From assembly GCA_964618175.1 (NCBI GenBank), contig CAZTZX010000017.1, positions 1 through 32,142 of the forward strand: a DNA stretch of 32,142 nt. Reading direction: 5' to 3'. The DNA comes from DTU018 sp964618175 (GTDB lineage: Bacteria; Bacillota; Syntrophomonadia; Syntrophomonadales; Syntrophomonadaceae). The notes beneath the pieces were generated by a model. It saw nothing but the letters and a program-made list of their open reading frames with translations. It was not told where the DNA came from and ran no database searches. The position numbers and the translations under genes are program-made. Below, piece after piece: positions 14,488 to 22,424 of the stretch. Each line of letters starts with the position of its first letter. The first letter of the stretch is position 1.

Positions 14488-16153
14488 ATGAACAGATTTG
14501 GGCATAGAAAACCAGTGGCTCTTATATTGGCCGGAGCTCTCCTGGTGGGATTATGCTTTTGGCCGGGCTATGCCGCAGCTGATCGCAAGGATTCTGAGCC
14601 GGTAGATCCGCTACCACGGGTGCGCTCGGCGCAGCACTTAAAAGAACTGCTTAATACCAGGTCAAATACGGTAAGGTATAGCAGGATAACCACTATGGGC
14701 CAGGCAATGAGCGCAGCAGACACCGGTGAAGTTGCCGCCCCGGAAATGAGTAAAGCTGATGATTTTTCCTCCACCAATGTACAGGTGGAAGGTGTGGATG
14801 AGGCTGACTTGGTTAAAACAGATGGTGCCTATATCTATCAGATAAAACCAAGCTCCGGTGAAGTACTAATCATACAGGCTGTGCCTGCCTCACAGATGAA
14901 ACTTGTTTCCCGCNNNNNNNNNNNNNNNNNNNNNNNNNNNNNNNNNNNNNNNNNNNNNNNNNNNNNNNNNNNNNNNNNNNNNNNNNNNNNNNNNNNNNNN
15001 NNNNNNNNNNNNNCCTCTTGATCAAATTGCCTATTTTCCTGACAGCATTTACTCTTCTTTTCTGCTCATGGCCGGTTTGCGTCTGGATCAACCCCAGCAA
15101 CTAGCCCAACTAGAAACGGTGCTGGGCAGTGCTGATAATGTCTATGCTTCAGCTAGCGGTTTATATATAGCCACCCCTTGGCAGAGGATTCAAGCCATAC
15201 CATATGACCGCTCACTTCCGGTGCATGACCAGGACAGAACTCAGTTGTTCTCCTTCCGTCTCAATAACGGCGTTTTTTCTTATGCAGCTCGCGGAGAGGT
15301 TCCCGGGCATACTCTCAACCAATTCTCCATGGATGAATACCAGGGCATTGTGCGTATAGCCACCACTTCCGGACAGGAATGGTGGAGAAACCAATCAGTT
15401 TCCAGCAACAACCTCTATACCCTGGACAGCCAGCTTAATATTTTGGGCAGAGTGGAAAATATTGCTCCCGGGGAAATCATTTATTCCACCCGTTTTATGG
15501 GAGACCAGGCTTATATGGTCACCTTTAGGACGGTCGATCCTTTCTTTGTCATCGATGTTAGTGACCCCAAATCCCCCAGGGTTTTGGGTAAACTCAAGAT
15601 ACCTGGCTACAGTAACTACCTGCACCCTTATGATGAAAATAATATAATGGGGTTTGGCAAGGATACCACGGAAGTGAAGGGCCCCTATGGGACTCAGGCC
15701 TATTATGAGGGTATGAAAATGGCTATGTTCGATGTAAGCAATGTGGCCGATCCCGTGGAAAAAGACCTGGAAATAATCGGCGTTCGTGGCACTGAATCGG
15801 AATTACTCAGTAACCATCGGGCCTTATTATTCTCGCGGGAGAAAAACCTCTTGGCTTTTCCAGTAACGGTAATGGAAGCTGTCCCTGATGCGGTTGGCCG
15901 ACCTAGTTACGGAAGCTTTGCTTTCCAGGGTGCTTATATATATCAGGTCAATTCGCAAGGCTTCACCTTGAAGGGCCGTATCAGCCATCTGACTGGTGAT
16001 GATTATCTAAAAGCCGGGAACTACTGGAACGGGACTGATAAGAGTATTCGCCGTATTTTATACATTGATGATGTTCTTTACACGCTATCTGATAGCATGA
16101 TCCAGGCCCACCAGATGAAAGATCTGAAACATCTGGGCAGCCTTTCTCTATAG
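14488..16153 (+). CDS. Secreted beta-propeller domain protein (COG4880/PF09826 type), interrupted by an assembly gap
   Basis: The protein starts at the ATG at 14488 after GGGGGGAG. It has a clear signal peptide: RKP, a hydrophobic core PVALILAGALLVGLCFW, and an AAA cleavage region near residue 30. The segment FSSTNVQVEGVDEADLVKTDGAYIYQI is the family hallmark of secreted proteins with a C-terminal beta-propeller (PF09826). After the gap come repeated blade-like strands such as FFVIDVSDPKSPRVLGKLKIPGYSNYLHPYDENN. One hundred Ns (14914-15013) interrupt it. The frame differs on the two sides by one base, which only shows that the true gap is not 100 bp. I see 142 residues before and 379 after. 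The function of the family is unknown; it acts outside the membrane. Confidence 0.85.
14914..15013. other. Assembly gap (100 N) inside the beta-propeller gene
   Basis: Exactly 100 Ns, a conventional placeholder for unknown length. The reading frame before it continues in another frame after it, so the missing length is not a multiple of three away from 100. No biological frameshift should be inferred. Confidence 0.95.
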
Positions 16154-16175
16154 TAACTCTGAAAACCGAATGTGC

Positions 16176-16197
16176 GGGGCGATGTGGGCATCGCCCC
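16176..16197. repeat. GGGGCGATG/CATCGCCCC hairpin
   Basis: A perfect 9-bp stem with a TGGG loop lies 22 bp after the propeller-gene stop. The core resembles the GGGGCGA...TCGCCCC dyads scattered between genes in many bacteria. No T run follows; it may act as part of a transcription-end region between convergent genes. Confidence 0.6.
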
Positions 16198-16205
16198 CTA
16201 CCCCA

Positions 16206-16323
16206 CGCAAGTCAGGGGACGGTCCTTCAACTTGCGCGTTTGCATAGGCATTCACATGATTTGGGTCAGATTTAACGCGCAAGTTGAAGGACCGTCCCCT
16301 GACTTGCGGTCCCCTGACTTGCG
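16206..16323. repeat. 33-bp perfect inverted repeat plus a 15-bp tandem copy, REP/MITE-like
   Basis: The arms at 16206-16238 and 16276-16308 are exact reverse complements with a 37-bp spacer. The right arm ends in GTCCCCTGACTTGCG, which is repeated immediately at 16309-16323. Each arm is itself a hairpin, with CGCAAGT at one end and ACTTGCG at the other. The core GGGGACGGTCC resembles GGGGACGGTTC-type repeats that I recall from anaerobe genomes with REP-associated Y1 transposases. No transposase is present here. Confidence 0.8.
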
Positions 16324-16335
16324 CCCCTCTTGCAT

Positions 16336-16980
16336 TTAGCGGCGGGAGCGTAGCTCGGTGAAGATTTCAGTTACATCAATGCCTTTTTCCACCAAGAGCA
16401 CTAATAGGTGATAAATCAAATCAGATGATTCATAAATCAATTCTGATTTATCGGGGTTCTTAGCGGCAATGATAACCTCGGCGGATTCCTCGCCCACCTT
16501 CTTTAAGATTTTATCGATACCTTTTTCAAATAAGTAGGTAGTATAGGAGCCTTCCGGTCTCTCTTTTTGCCGCTGGGAGATAACTTCCATAAGTTCCAGC
16601 AAAATTGCTGGGCCTTCCCTACCTTTGTAAACCTGATCGGCATCAAATAAAGCCGGCTCCTGTTCCTGTCCGTCCAGATTTCGATAAAAGCAGGAATAGT
16701 GTCCCGTATGACAAGCGCCTCCGGTTTGTTCCACCAAAACCAGCAGGGTATCCTGATCGCAATCATAGCGAATTTCTTGGACGGTTTGAGTATTACCAGA
16801 GGTTTCGCCTTTCATCCACAGACTCTGCCGGCTGCGGGAATAAAACCAGGTTCGGCCAGTCGCCACCGTCTTATCAAGAGCCTCCTGGTTCATATAGGCC
16901 ATCATCAATACCCGTCCTGATTTGGCGTCCTGAATAATTGCGGGAATTAGTCCCCCATCATCAAACTTCAATTCTTTCAT
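16336..16980 (-). CDS. hisIE: Bifunctional phosphoribosyl-AMP cyclohydrolase / phosphoribosyl-ATP pyrophosphatase
   Basis: A 214-residue fusion catalysing steps 2 and 3 of histidine synthesis. The N-terminal HisI domain (about 1-115) shows TWFYSRSRQSLWMKGETSGN, DCDQD for Mg and ACHTGHYSCF for Zn. The C-terminal HisE domain (about 125-214) shows TTYLFEKGIDKILKKVGEESAE and AAKNPDKSELIYESSDLIYHLLVLL. The start ATG overlaps the hisF stop by four bases (ATGA), so translation is coupled. It is the last gene of the histidine run. Downstream are the inverted repeats, with no clear intrinsic terminator. Confidence 0.96.
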   Translation of the reverse strand: MKELKFDDGGLIPAIIQDAKSGRVLMMAYMNQEALDKTVATGRTWFYSRSRQSLWMKGETSGNTQTVQEIRYDCDQDTLLVLVEQTGGACHTGHYSCFYRNLDGQEQEPALFDADQVYKGREGPAILLELMEVISQRQKERPEGSYTTYLFEKGIDKILKKVGEESAEVIIAAKNPDKSELIYESSDLIYHLLVLLVEKGIDVTEIFTELRSRR

Positions 16981-17726
16981 AAGCGCACCGCTACTCCTTT
17001 ATCTCGTAAAAACTGTTTAGCCTCCGCAATAGTGTATTCTCGATAATGAAAGATGGAAGCACATAGGACGGCATCGGCCCGACCGGTGGTAACAGCCTGA
17101 TATAGGTGATCGAGATTACCCGCCCCACCGGAAGCTATTACGGGAATTCCTACCTGGTCGCTGACCATGGCGGTAAGCTCCAGATCATACCCTTCTCTGG
17201 TTCCATCTTTATCCATGCTGGTCAAAAGGATCTCACCGGCACCGCGGCGCTCAGCCTCCTGAGCCCATTCCACGACATCCTTGTCAGCCGATATCCGGCC
17301 TCCGTTAATATAAACCTGATAAGATGCACCAACCTTATGAGCATCAATGGCTACCACCATGCACTGACTGCCGAATTCGCGGGCCCCTTCGGTAATCAGG
17401 TGCGGATCTTTTAGCGCAGCTGAATTGATGGATACCTTGTCAGCCCCGGCGGACAGCAGATTGCGAATATCGTCCAGGGTGCTGATCCCGCCCCCCACCG
17501 CCAAGGGTATGGATACTTGTTCAGCCGTACGGCGCACCACTTCAACCATGGTTTTGCGCTCTTCATGGGTGGCACTGATATCTAGGAACACCAGTTCATC
17601 AGCGCCCTCCCGATCATAAACAGCGGCCAACTCTGCCGGGTCACCGGCATCGCGCAGTTTCATAAAATTTGTACCTTTTACCACTCGCCCGTTGTAAACA
17701 TCTAGGCAGGGAATGATTCTCTTCAT
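16977..17726 (-). CDS. hisF: Imidazole glycerol phosphate synthase cyclase subunit HisF
   Basis: A 249-residue (beta/alpha)8 barrel that uses ammonia to turn PRFAR into imidazole glycerol phosphate and AICAR. The catalytic aspartates are visible in IIPCLDV and VVAIDAHKV. Residues matching the ammonia gate of the Thermotoga enzyme (Arg5, Glu46, Lys99, Glu167) appear here as KRII, DELVFLD, ADKVSIN and GAGEILLTS. The phosphate sites ASGGAG and ASIFHYRE are intact. It normally works as a complex with the glutaminase HisH, but hisH in this operon is reduced to a fragment. If no other hisH exists, HisF would have to use free ammonia. Confidence 0.96.
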   Translation of the reverse strand: MKRIIPCLDVYNGRVVKGTNFMKLRDAGDPAELAAVYDREGADELVFLDISATHEERKTMVEVVRRTAEQVSIPLAVGGGISTLDDIRNLLSAGADKVSINSAALKDPHLITEGAREFGSQCMVVAIDAHKVGASYQVYINGGRISADKDVVEWAQEAERRGAGEILLTSMDKDGTREGYDLELTAMVSDQVGIPVIASGGAGNLDHLYQAVTTGRADAVLCASIFHYREYTIAEAKQFLRDKGVAVRL

Positions 17727-17739
17727 TACTTAGGCCACC

Positions 17740-18471
17740 TCATTTCTTACTGGCGGCTGCCAAAGCCTGAGCCAGCGTAATTCTATTTTCATATAAGGCT
17801 TTGCCAATAATTGCTCCTACTACTCCATCAGCTTCCATAGCCGTCAATGACTGGATATGTTCCACTGACGAGACGCCTCCGGAAGCAATGATGGACAATC
17901 CGGTGTTTAGTGCTACCTGCCGAGTTGCTTCCAAGTTGGGTCCAGCCAAAAGTCCATCGCGGGATACGTCAGTATACACCGCCGTTAGAACCCCCAGCTC
18001 TTTCATTTGCTTACCTAATTCTATAGCCGTTAATTCTACGGTTTCTACCCATCCCTGTACCGCTACTCGGCCCTCCCGGGCATCCAGCCCTAGTACGATG
18101 CATTCTGGGCCGAATTTATCCAGCAACTGTTTTATAAAATCAGGGCCTTCCACGGCTCGGGTTCCAATTATAACCCGACTGGCTCCGCACTGCAGCAGCC
18201 TTTCTATATCGCTAAGGCTGCGCAGACCACCGCCTACCTGAAATGGTATGGTTACCGCATCAGCAATGGCTTCAATAGCCTTGATATTGCCGGGTTTCCC
18301 CTGAAAAGCTCCATCCAGGTCTACAATATGCAGCCAGGCGGCTCCCTGCTGCTGAAAGCGGCAGGCCACATCAGCCGGTGCATTGGAATAGACGGTCTGG
18401 TTATCCGCCTTGCCCTGCACCAGCCGTACACACTGGCCATCTTTAAGATCTATGGCTGGATAAACGATCAT
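17740..18471 (-). CDS. hisA: ProFAR isomerase HisA
   Basis: A 243-residue (beta/alpha)8 barrel that isomerises ProFAR to PRFAR, step 4 of histidine synthesis. The N-terminus VYPAIDLKDGQCVRLVQG carries the catalytic Asp, VLGLDAREG and YTDVSRDG provide the second half-barrel residues, and IIASGGVSS and GAIIGKALYE bind phosphate. The start ATG overlaps the stop of the hisH remnant by four bases and also has its own GGGGAG site eight bases upstream, so expression may not depend on coupling. hisF follows after 13 bp. Confidence 0.96.
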   Translation of the reverse strand: MIVYPAIDLKDGQCVRLVQGKADNQTVYSNAPADVACRFQQQGAAWLHIVDLDGAFQGKPGNIKAIEAIADAVTIPFQVGGGLRSLSDIERLLQCGASRVIIGTRAVEGPDFIKQLLDKFGPECIVLGLDAREGRVAVQGWVETVELTAIELGKQMKELGVLTAVYTDVSRDGLLAGPNLEATRQVALNTGLSIIASGGVSSVEHIQSLTAMEADGVVGAIIGKALYENRITLAQALAAASKK

Positions 18472-18566
18472 GATTTCAGCTCCCCAAAATTACTGAGCAC
18501 GGTCAGGCCCACCAATTGAATTTCCAGGTGGAACCGGGCTCCAAAAGTAGATAGCAAGCTCCCCAT
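18468..18566 (-). pseudogene. hisH: hisH remnant: 32-codon frame with only the HisH C-terminus
   Basis: Between hisB and hisA, where hisH is expected, only 97 bp remain. The minus-strand frame ATG 18566 to TGA 18468 encodes 32 residues. The segment FGARFHLE, followed 12 residues later by SNFGELKS, aligns with the HisH ending FGxQFHPEKS...GLxxLxNFxEL. The histidine and glutamate of the glutaminase triad are kept, while the family proline is Leu. The nucleophile Cys and about 170 residues are absent. The ATG lies three bases after the hisB stop with no ribosome site, and the TGA overlaps the hisA ATG as ATGA. This looks like an internal deletion of a real hisH. A misassembly is the alternative. 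Confidence 0.72.
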
Positions 18567-18569
18567 TGG

Positions 18570-19166
18570 TTAGAGGCTGCCTTTAGAGGACCAGGCTCCT
18601 TCCACCCGTGGTTCGATAGCAATAGCCTCTCGAAAAGCCCGGGCAAAAGCCTTAAAAATTGCCTCCACTATATGGTGTGAGTTATCCCCGCGGATAACAT
18701 CTATATGCAGATTCATGCCCGCTGTAGCTGACAAGGCATAAAAGAACTCTCGCACATTTTCGGTGGAAAACCCGCCGATTATTTCCCGGGCTAGAGCGGC
18801 GTCGAATACCAAGTAAGAACGGCCTGACAAGTCAATAACTACTCGAACTAATGCTTCATCCATAGGTACAGTTGCTTCACCGTAACGGTTAATACCACGT
18901 TTCTCTCCCAGGGCTTGTTTGATGCCTTGCCCCATACAAATACCGATGTCTTCTACACTGTGATGATCATCAACTTCAATATCTCCCCGGGCTGTTATTT
19001 TTAGGTCACATAGGCTATGCACGGAAAACAGGGTAAGCATGTGACTGAGAAAGGGGATTTCGGCGTCGATTTGATGACGTCCAGTGCCATCCAGTCCTAA
19101 ATGGAGCAGTATTTCAGTCTCCGCGGTTTTCCTCTGGATGTCAGCACTTCTGGTCTCCTCACCCAT
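18570..19166 (-). CDS. hisB: Imidazoleglycerol-phosphate dehydratase
   Basis: A 198-residue monofunctional dehydratase (step 6 of histidine synthesis) that binds Mn through paired histidine motifs. Seen: GTGRHQIDAEIPFLSHML, DDHHSVEDIGI, then DLSGRSYLVFDA, AGMNLHIDVIRGDNSHHIVEAIFKAFARA and the C-terminal SSKGSL. The length is normal and there is no phosphatase domain. The start ATG lies seven bases after AAAGGAG and overlaps the end of hisD by 8 bp. Its C-terminus is intact, so the deletion in hisH did not enter hisB. Confidence 0.96.
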   Translation of the reverse strand: MGEETRSADIQRKTAETEILLHLGLDGTGRHQIDAEIPFLSHMLTLFSVHSLCDLKITARGDIEVDDHHSVEDIGICMGQGIKQALGEKRGINRYGEATVPMDEALVRVVIDLSGRSYLVFDAALAREIIGGFSTENVREFFYALSATAGMNLHIDVIRGDNSHHIVEAIFKAFARAFREAIAIEPRVEGAWSSKGSL

Positions 19167-20274
19167 TGGCCTTCTCCTTTCGTACTTTGATAGAATTGGC
19201 GTGAGCGGTCAGTCCCTCGACCGTAGCCAGTTTGATGATCTCATCCGCACTTTCCAGTAGTCCCTCTTTAGAAAAATAAAGCACACTGGAGGCTTTGCGG
19301 AAAGTATCCACAGTTACCGGAGAATAAAAGCGAGCTGTTCCGCCTGTGGGCAGGATATGATTAGGGCCCGCAAAGTAGTCTCCCACCGGTTCTGGAGTAT
19401 GGGCTCCCATAAATATGGCGCCGGCATTCTCAATAAGGTGCAGGATTTCGAAAGGTTTATCCACTATTAATTCCAGATGTTCTGGTGCGACCCGGTTGGC
19501 TACCCGGCAGCTTTCCACCAGATTATCGGTTAGAATTACCGCACCGTATCTCTCCAGAGACTCGGTAATAATACCTCGGCGGGATAGGGACTCCAGCTGC
19601 CGCTTCAACTCCACTTCCACCTGCTGGGCTAGATTTTCATTATCGGTAACTAAAATGCTGCGGGCTAAAACATCGTGTTCCGCCTGTGACATTAGGTCCG
19701 CAGCTATATAAGCCGGTTCAGAACTGCCCTCAGCGATTATAAGAATCTCACTGGGNNNNNNNNNNNNNNNNNNNNNNNNNNNNNNNNNNNNNNNNNNNNN
19801 NNNNNNNNNNNNNNNNNNNNNNNNNNNNNNNNNNNNNNNNNNNNNNNNNNNNNNNAGTACTGAGGAAGGATAAGCAGCAGTTCCCCCCGGGACATATATT
19901 CCCACCCTTTGCAGGGGGCGAAAAATCTGTCCCAATATATTGCCACTTTCGTCAGGCTCCATCCAGGAGTTACGAAGTTGGCGCAGATGAAAGTTGTAAA
20001 TATTATCTATGGCATGGCGCAGGGCATGTAAATACTCATCATCCACCAAGCCATAGGCCTTTTCTATTTCCTCATCAGTTACTCTGAAATTACTGTGATT
20101 TATAGCAGCACCATCATACTTTCCAGTCAGCTCAAATATAGCCTGGTCACCGCGTTTTTTAATACCATCGGCGATGCTGGCTACCTGCTCTTCAAACTGC
20201 TGCAGGTCAGCTTGACTGCTCTTGATATACTGTCCCAATTCCGGGCTGTTGGCCTGAATTCTTCTAAGCTTCAT
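19159..20274 (-). CDS. hisD: Histidinol dehydrogenase, interrupted by an assembly gap
   Basis: HisD oxidises L-histidinol to histidine with two NAD, the last step of the pathway. The N-terminal part ends at VPGGTAAYPSSV. After the gap come PSEILIIAE, SQAEHDVLA with the Zn ligands Gln and His, RVAPEHLEL with the catalytic Glu-His, GDYFAGPNHILPTGG with a Zn Asp, and EGLTAHANSI with the last Zn His. The Ns give a 371-residue frame against about 425-430 in the family. About 88 residues normally lie between the flanking motifs, so the real gap is nearer 260 bp. The gene starts 4 bp after hisG and is otherwise normal. Confidence 0.93.
   Translation of the reverse strand: MKLRRIQANSPELGQYIKSSQADLQQFEEQVASIADGIKKRGDQAIFELTGKYDGAAINHSNFRVTDEEIEKAYGLVDDEYLHALRHAIDNIYNFHLRQLRNSWMEPDESGNILGQIFRPLQRVGIYVPGGTAAYPSSVXXXXXXXXXXXXXXXXXXXXXXXXXXXXXXXXXXPSEILIIAEGSSEPAYIAADLMSQAEHDVLARSILVTDNENLAQQVEVELKRQLESLSRRGIITESLERYGAVILTDNLVESCRVANRVAPEHLELIVDKPFEILHLIENAGAIFMGAHTPEPVGDYFAGPNHILPTGGTARFYSPVTVDTFRKASSVLYFSKEGLLESADEIIKLATVEGLTAHANSIKVRKEKANG
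19756..19855. other. Assembly gap (100 N) inside hisD
   Basis: Exactly 100 Ns. From the spacing of flanking HisD motifs the missing sequence should be about 260 bp. The reading frame happens to stay the same on both sides. Confidence 0.95.
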
Positions 20275-20278
20275 GTGG

Positions 20279-20926
20279 TCATCCCCTTTTCACAGTATTT
20301 TGCATTAATTCTATCAAAGGCTGAATTTGGTCATGTTTAGTACGATAGCTGACCCGGTTGCAAATCAAACGGGTGGTTGATTCCATTATATTGACCAGTT
20401 CCACCAGATTGTTCTCCCGTAAGGTTCTCCCGGTGGATACTATGTCAACAATAATGTCAGCCAAACCCATAATAGGCGCCAGTTCAATATTGCCATGCAG
20501 TTTTATAATTTCCACCTGTAAACCCTGGCTTCGGAAAAACCGCTCCGCTACAACAGGAAATTTGGTAGCGGCCCGCTTATAATTCAGTCCCTTGATCTGT
20601 ATTCCCTGCAATTCCTGGGGACCAGCGACCACAAAGCGGCAATAACCATAGCCCAGATCCGCTAGTTCAAAAACATCCCGGGACTGCTCCTCTATTACAT
20701 CCTTACCGACTATTCCCAGGTCAGCCGCCCCTTGTTCCACATAGGTAGGCACATCGGTGGGCCGACACATTATATACTTCACGGCCGGTTCTTCAAATGA
20801 AAACACCATGTTGCGACTATCTTCATCGACCCCCTCCACAGGAAGCCCCACGGTTGAGAACATCTCGGTTGTGGATTTGAGCAGGTTGCCTTTCGACAGA
20901 GCAATGGTCAATATGTCACCAGCCAT
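20279..20926 (-). CDS. hisG: ATP phosphoribosyltransferase, short form catalytic subunit
   Basis: HisG joins ATP and PRPP, the first committed step of histidine synthesis. At 215 residues it is the short form without the C-terminal feedback domain, which needs HisZ, encoded directly upstream. Seen: TIALSKGNLL, the central domain with ADLGIVGKDVIEE, and the PRPP loop region ADIIVDIVSTGRTLRENNL. An AGGAGG site at the end of hisZ serves it, with only 1 bp between the genes. Like PurF, it consumes PRPP, the ligand of the riboswitch at the head of this gene run. Confidence 0.96.
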   Translation of the reverse strand: MAGDILTIALSKGNLLKSTTEMFSTVGLPVEGVDEDSRNMVFSFEEPAVKYIMCRPTDVPTYVEQGAADLGIVGKDVIEEQSRDVFELADLGYGYCRFVVAGPQELQGIQIKGLNYKRAATKFPVVAERFFRSQGLQVEIIKLHGNIELAPIMGLADIIVDIVSTGRTLRENNLVELVNIMESTTRLICNRVSYRTKHDQIQPLIELMQNTVKRG

Positions 20927-20927
20927 A

Positions 20928-22100
20928 TCAGTTCACCTCCTGATCTTTGCCCAGGTAGATGAGATGATAGTCGTTGCGGCCATGGAGTTTGGCCTGCAGC
21001 TGCTCTTTACTACAGCCATCTACATCCATTTCCACCATACATCCTTGCTCACGCAGCCGATCAGCTTCGGCTACTACAGTGGCAAAGTCAGCTCCCCCGA
21101 CCAGGAATCGTCGTGGCAGTTCCTTGGGTTGATCAAGCACCAGAGCCAGGCGATCCAAGCCCAGTGCAAACCCGGTAGCTGGCCGGTCAAAGCCAAAATG
21201 CCCCATCAGGTTATCATAACGTCCGCCTCCCAGCAGACCATATCCTAAGTCAGGTGAATATCCTTCGAATACTACCCCGGTATAATAATCCAGACCGCGT
21301 AAAACTCCTAGATCCAATACAATGTGTTCGATAACTCCACAGGCCTGTAGAGCCTGATGAATCCTTTCCAGTTCCCCTACCGCTTCCGCCGCCTGACGAT
21401 TATGTTCAGCAAAGGGTATGCGATTTAAGACTTCCAATCCGCCATGTAGTACGGGCATTAAGGCAATACTCTCTTTGATAGCATCTTTAATGTCCAATCC
21501 TTCCAAGACTCGGGCCAGTTCCACCAGATCTTTGCGTTCTACTAAGTGGCGGATCTGGTTCTGGTCGGCCTCGCCAAGGCCACTGTCATTTAGAAGACTA
21601 TTGAAGATGGCAATTTGGTTCAAACTGATCTTAAAATCATGAAGACCCATCTCCCGCATAGTCTTAGCAGCAATGGTAATTACTTCGGCATCGGCCCCTA
21701 CACCGGAAGCACCTAACAGTTCGATACCTAATTGCCAAAACTCACGATATTGAGCCCGCTGAGGCTGTACATGCCGAAATACATTGCACATATAATAGAG
21801 CCTTTGGGGAAAACCCTGATCCTGCATATGGGTGGCAGCCAGACGGGCGATAGATACAGTCATCTCGGGGCGCAAGCAGAGAATGCCACCTTCTCGATCC
21901 ATAAACATGAACAGGTCTTTGCGGATATCCCCTCCGGTACCAGCCTCAACCACATCAAGGAATTCGCAAGTGGGGGTAACCACTTCCCGGTACCCATAGC
22001 TGGTAAACAGGCGAGCCGCCTTTTGTTCCATGCTTCTTTGCACCGCGACTTCCTCCGGTAAAAGATCCCGCATTCCTTTTGGTATTTCCCGGTTCTTCAT
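20928..22100 (-). CDS. hisZ: ATP phosphoribosyltransferase regulatory subunit HisZ
   Basis: A 390-residue paralogue of histidyl-tRNA synthetase that binds histidine and controls short HisG. Seen: KNREIPKGMRDLLPEEVAVQ, RKDLFMFMDREGGILCLRPEMT (motif 2-like), QYREFWQLGIELLG, and LGYGLLGGGRYDNLMGHFG. The C-terminal half differs from a tRNA-binding domain. The frame is open to 22154, but the ATG at 22100 has GAGGAG seven bases upstream and begins the conserved part, so the longer reading is rejected. It is one base after the regulator gene and one base before hisG. A true HisRS is unlikely because of context and length. Confidence 0.93.
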   Translation of the reverse strand: MKNREIPKGMRDLLPEEVAVQRSMEQKAARLFTSYGYREVVTPTCEFLDVVEAGTGGDIRKDLFMFMDREGGILCLRPEMTVSIARLAATHMQDQGFPQRLYYMCNVFRHVQPQRAQYREFWQLGIELLGASGVGADAEVITIAAKTMREMGLHDFKISLNQIAIFNSLLNDSGLGEADQNQIRHLVERKDLVELARVLEGLDIKDAIKESIALMPVLHGGLEVLNRIPFAEHNRQAAEAVGELERIHQALQACGVIEHIVLDLGVLRGLDYYTGVVFEGYSPDLGYGLLGGGRYDNLMGHFGFDRPATGFALGLDRLALVLDQPKELPRRFLVGGADFATVVAEADRLREQGCMVEMDVDGCSKEQLQAKLHGRNDYHLIYLGKDQEVN

Positions 22101-22101
22101 C

Positions 22102-22401
22102 TCATTTCTCCTCTGGCAATCGCTGTAGCACTCTCTGATAGCCATCTGCTCCATAATTTAAGCAGCGTTTTACGCGGCTGATGGTAGCCGTACTGGCTCC
22201 GGTACCGGCAGCAATGGTGTTATAGGTCACATCTTTGGACAGCATGCGCGCTACCTGCAGGCGCTGTGTTAAAGCCTTTATTTCGCTGATGGTACACAGA
22301 TCATCCAGCAGTCGGTAGGCGTCATCCTGGTTCTGTAAGCTCAGCAGAGCATCAACCAGATAGTCCGTATTCTCGTCCTTCCAATGGGGTGCAAAGCTCA
22401 T
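22102..22401 (-). CDS. YerC/YecD-family TrpR-like regulator, probable histidine regulator
   Basis: A 99-residue TrpR-superfamily DNA-binding protein. The TrpR/YerC pattern is seen in LLDDLCTISEIKALTQRLQVARMLSKDVTYNTIAAGTGASTATISRVKRCLNYG, whose second half (about residues 57-83) is the helix-turn-helix. Members of this family have been predicted to repress histidine-biosynthesis genes in Firmicutes. Its place as the first gene directly before hisZ (1-bp spacing) fits that role. It has a GGGGAGGAA site before its ATG. The target operator was not identified. Confidence 0.88.
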   Translation of the reverse strand: MSFAPHWKDENTDYLVDALLSLQNQDDAYRLLDDLCTISEIKALTQRLQVARMLSKDVTYNTIAAGTGASTATISRVKRCLNYGADGYQRVLQRLPEEK

Positions 22402-22424
22402 GATCTTTCCTCCCCTCTTTTTGG

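Noticed and set aside
14473..15021. Two separate overlapping genes on either side of the first N gap
   Set aside because: The gap of unknown length breaks one propeller gene; the frame change has no meaning across placeholder Ns.
20928..22100. hisZ read as histidyl-tRNA synthetase (hisS)
   Set aside because: It lies next to short hisG in a histidine operon, and its C-terminal half does not look like the tRNA-binding domain.
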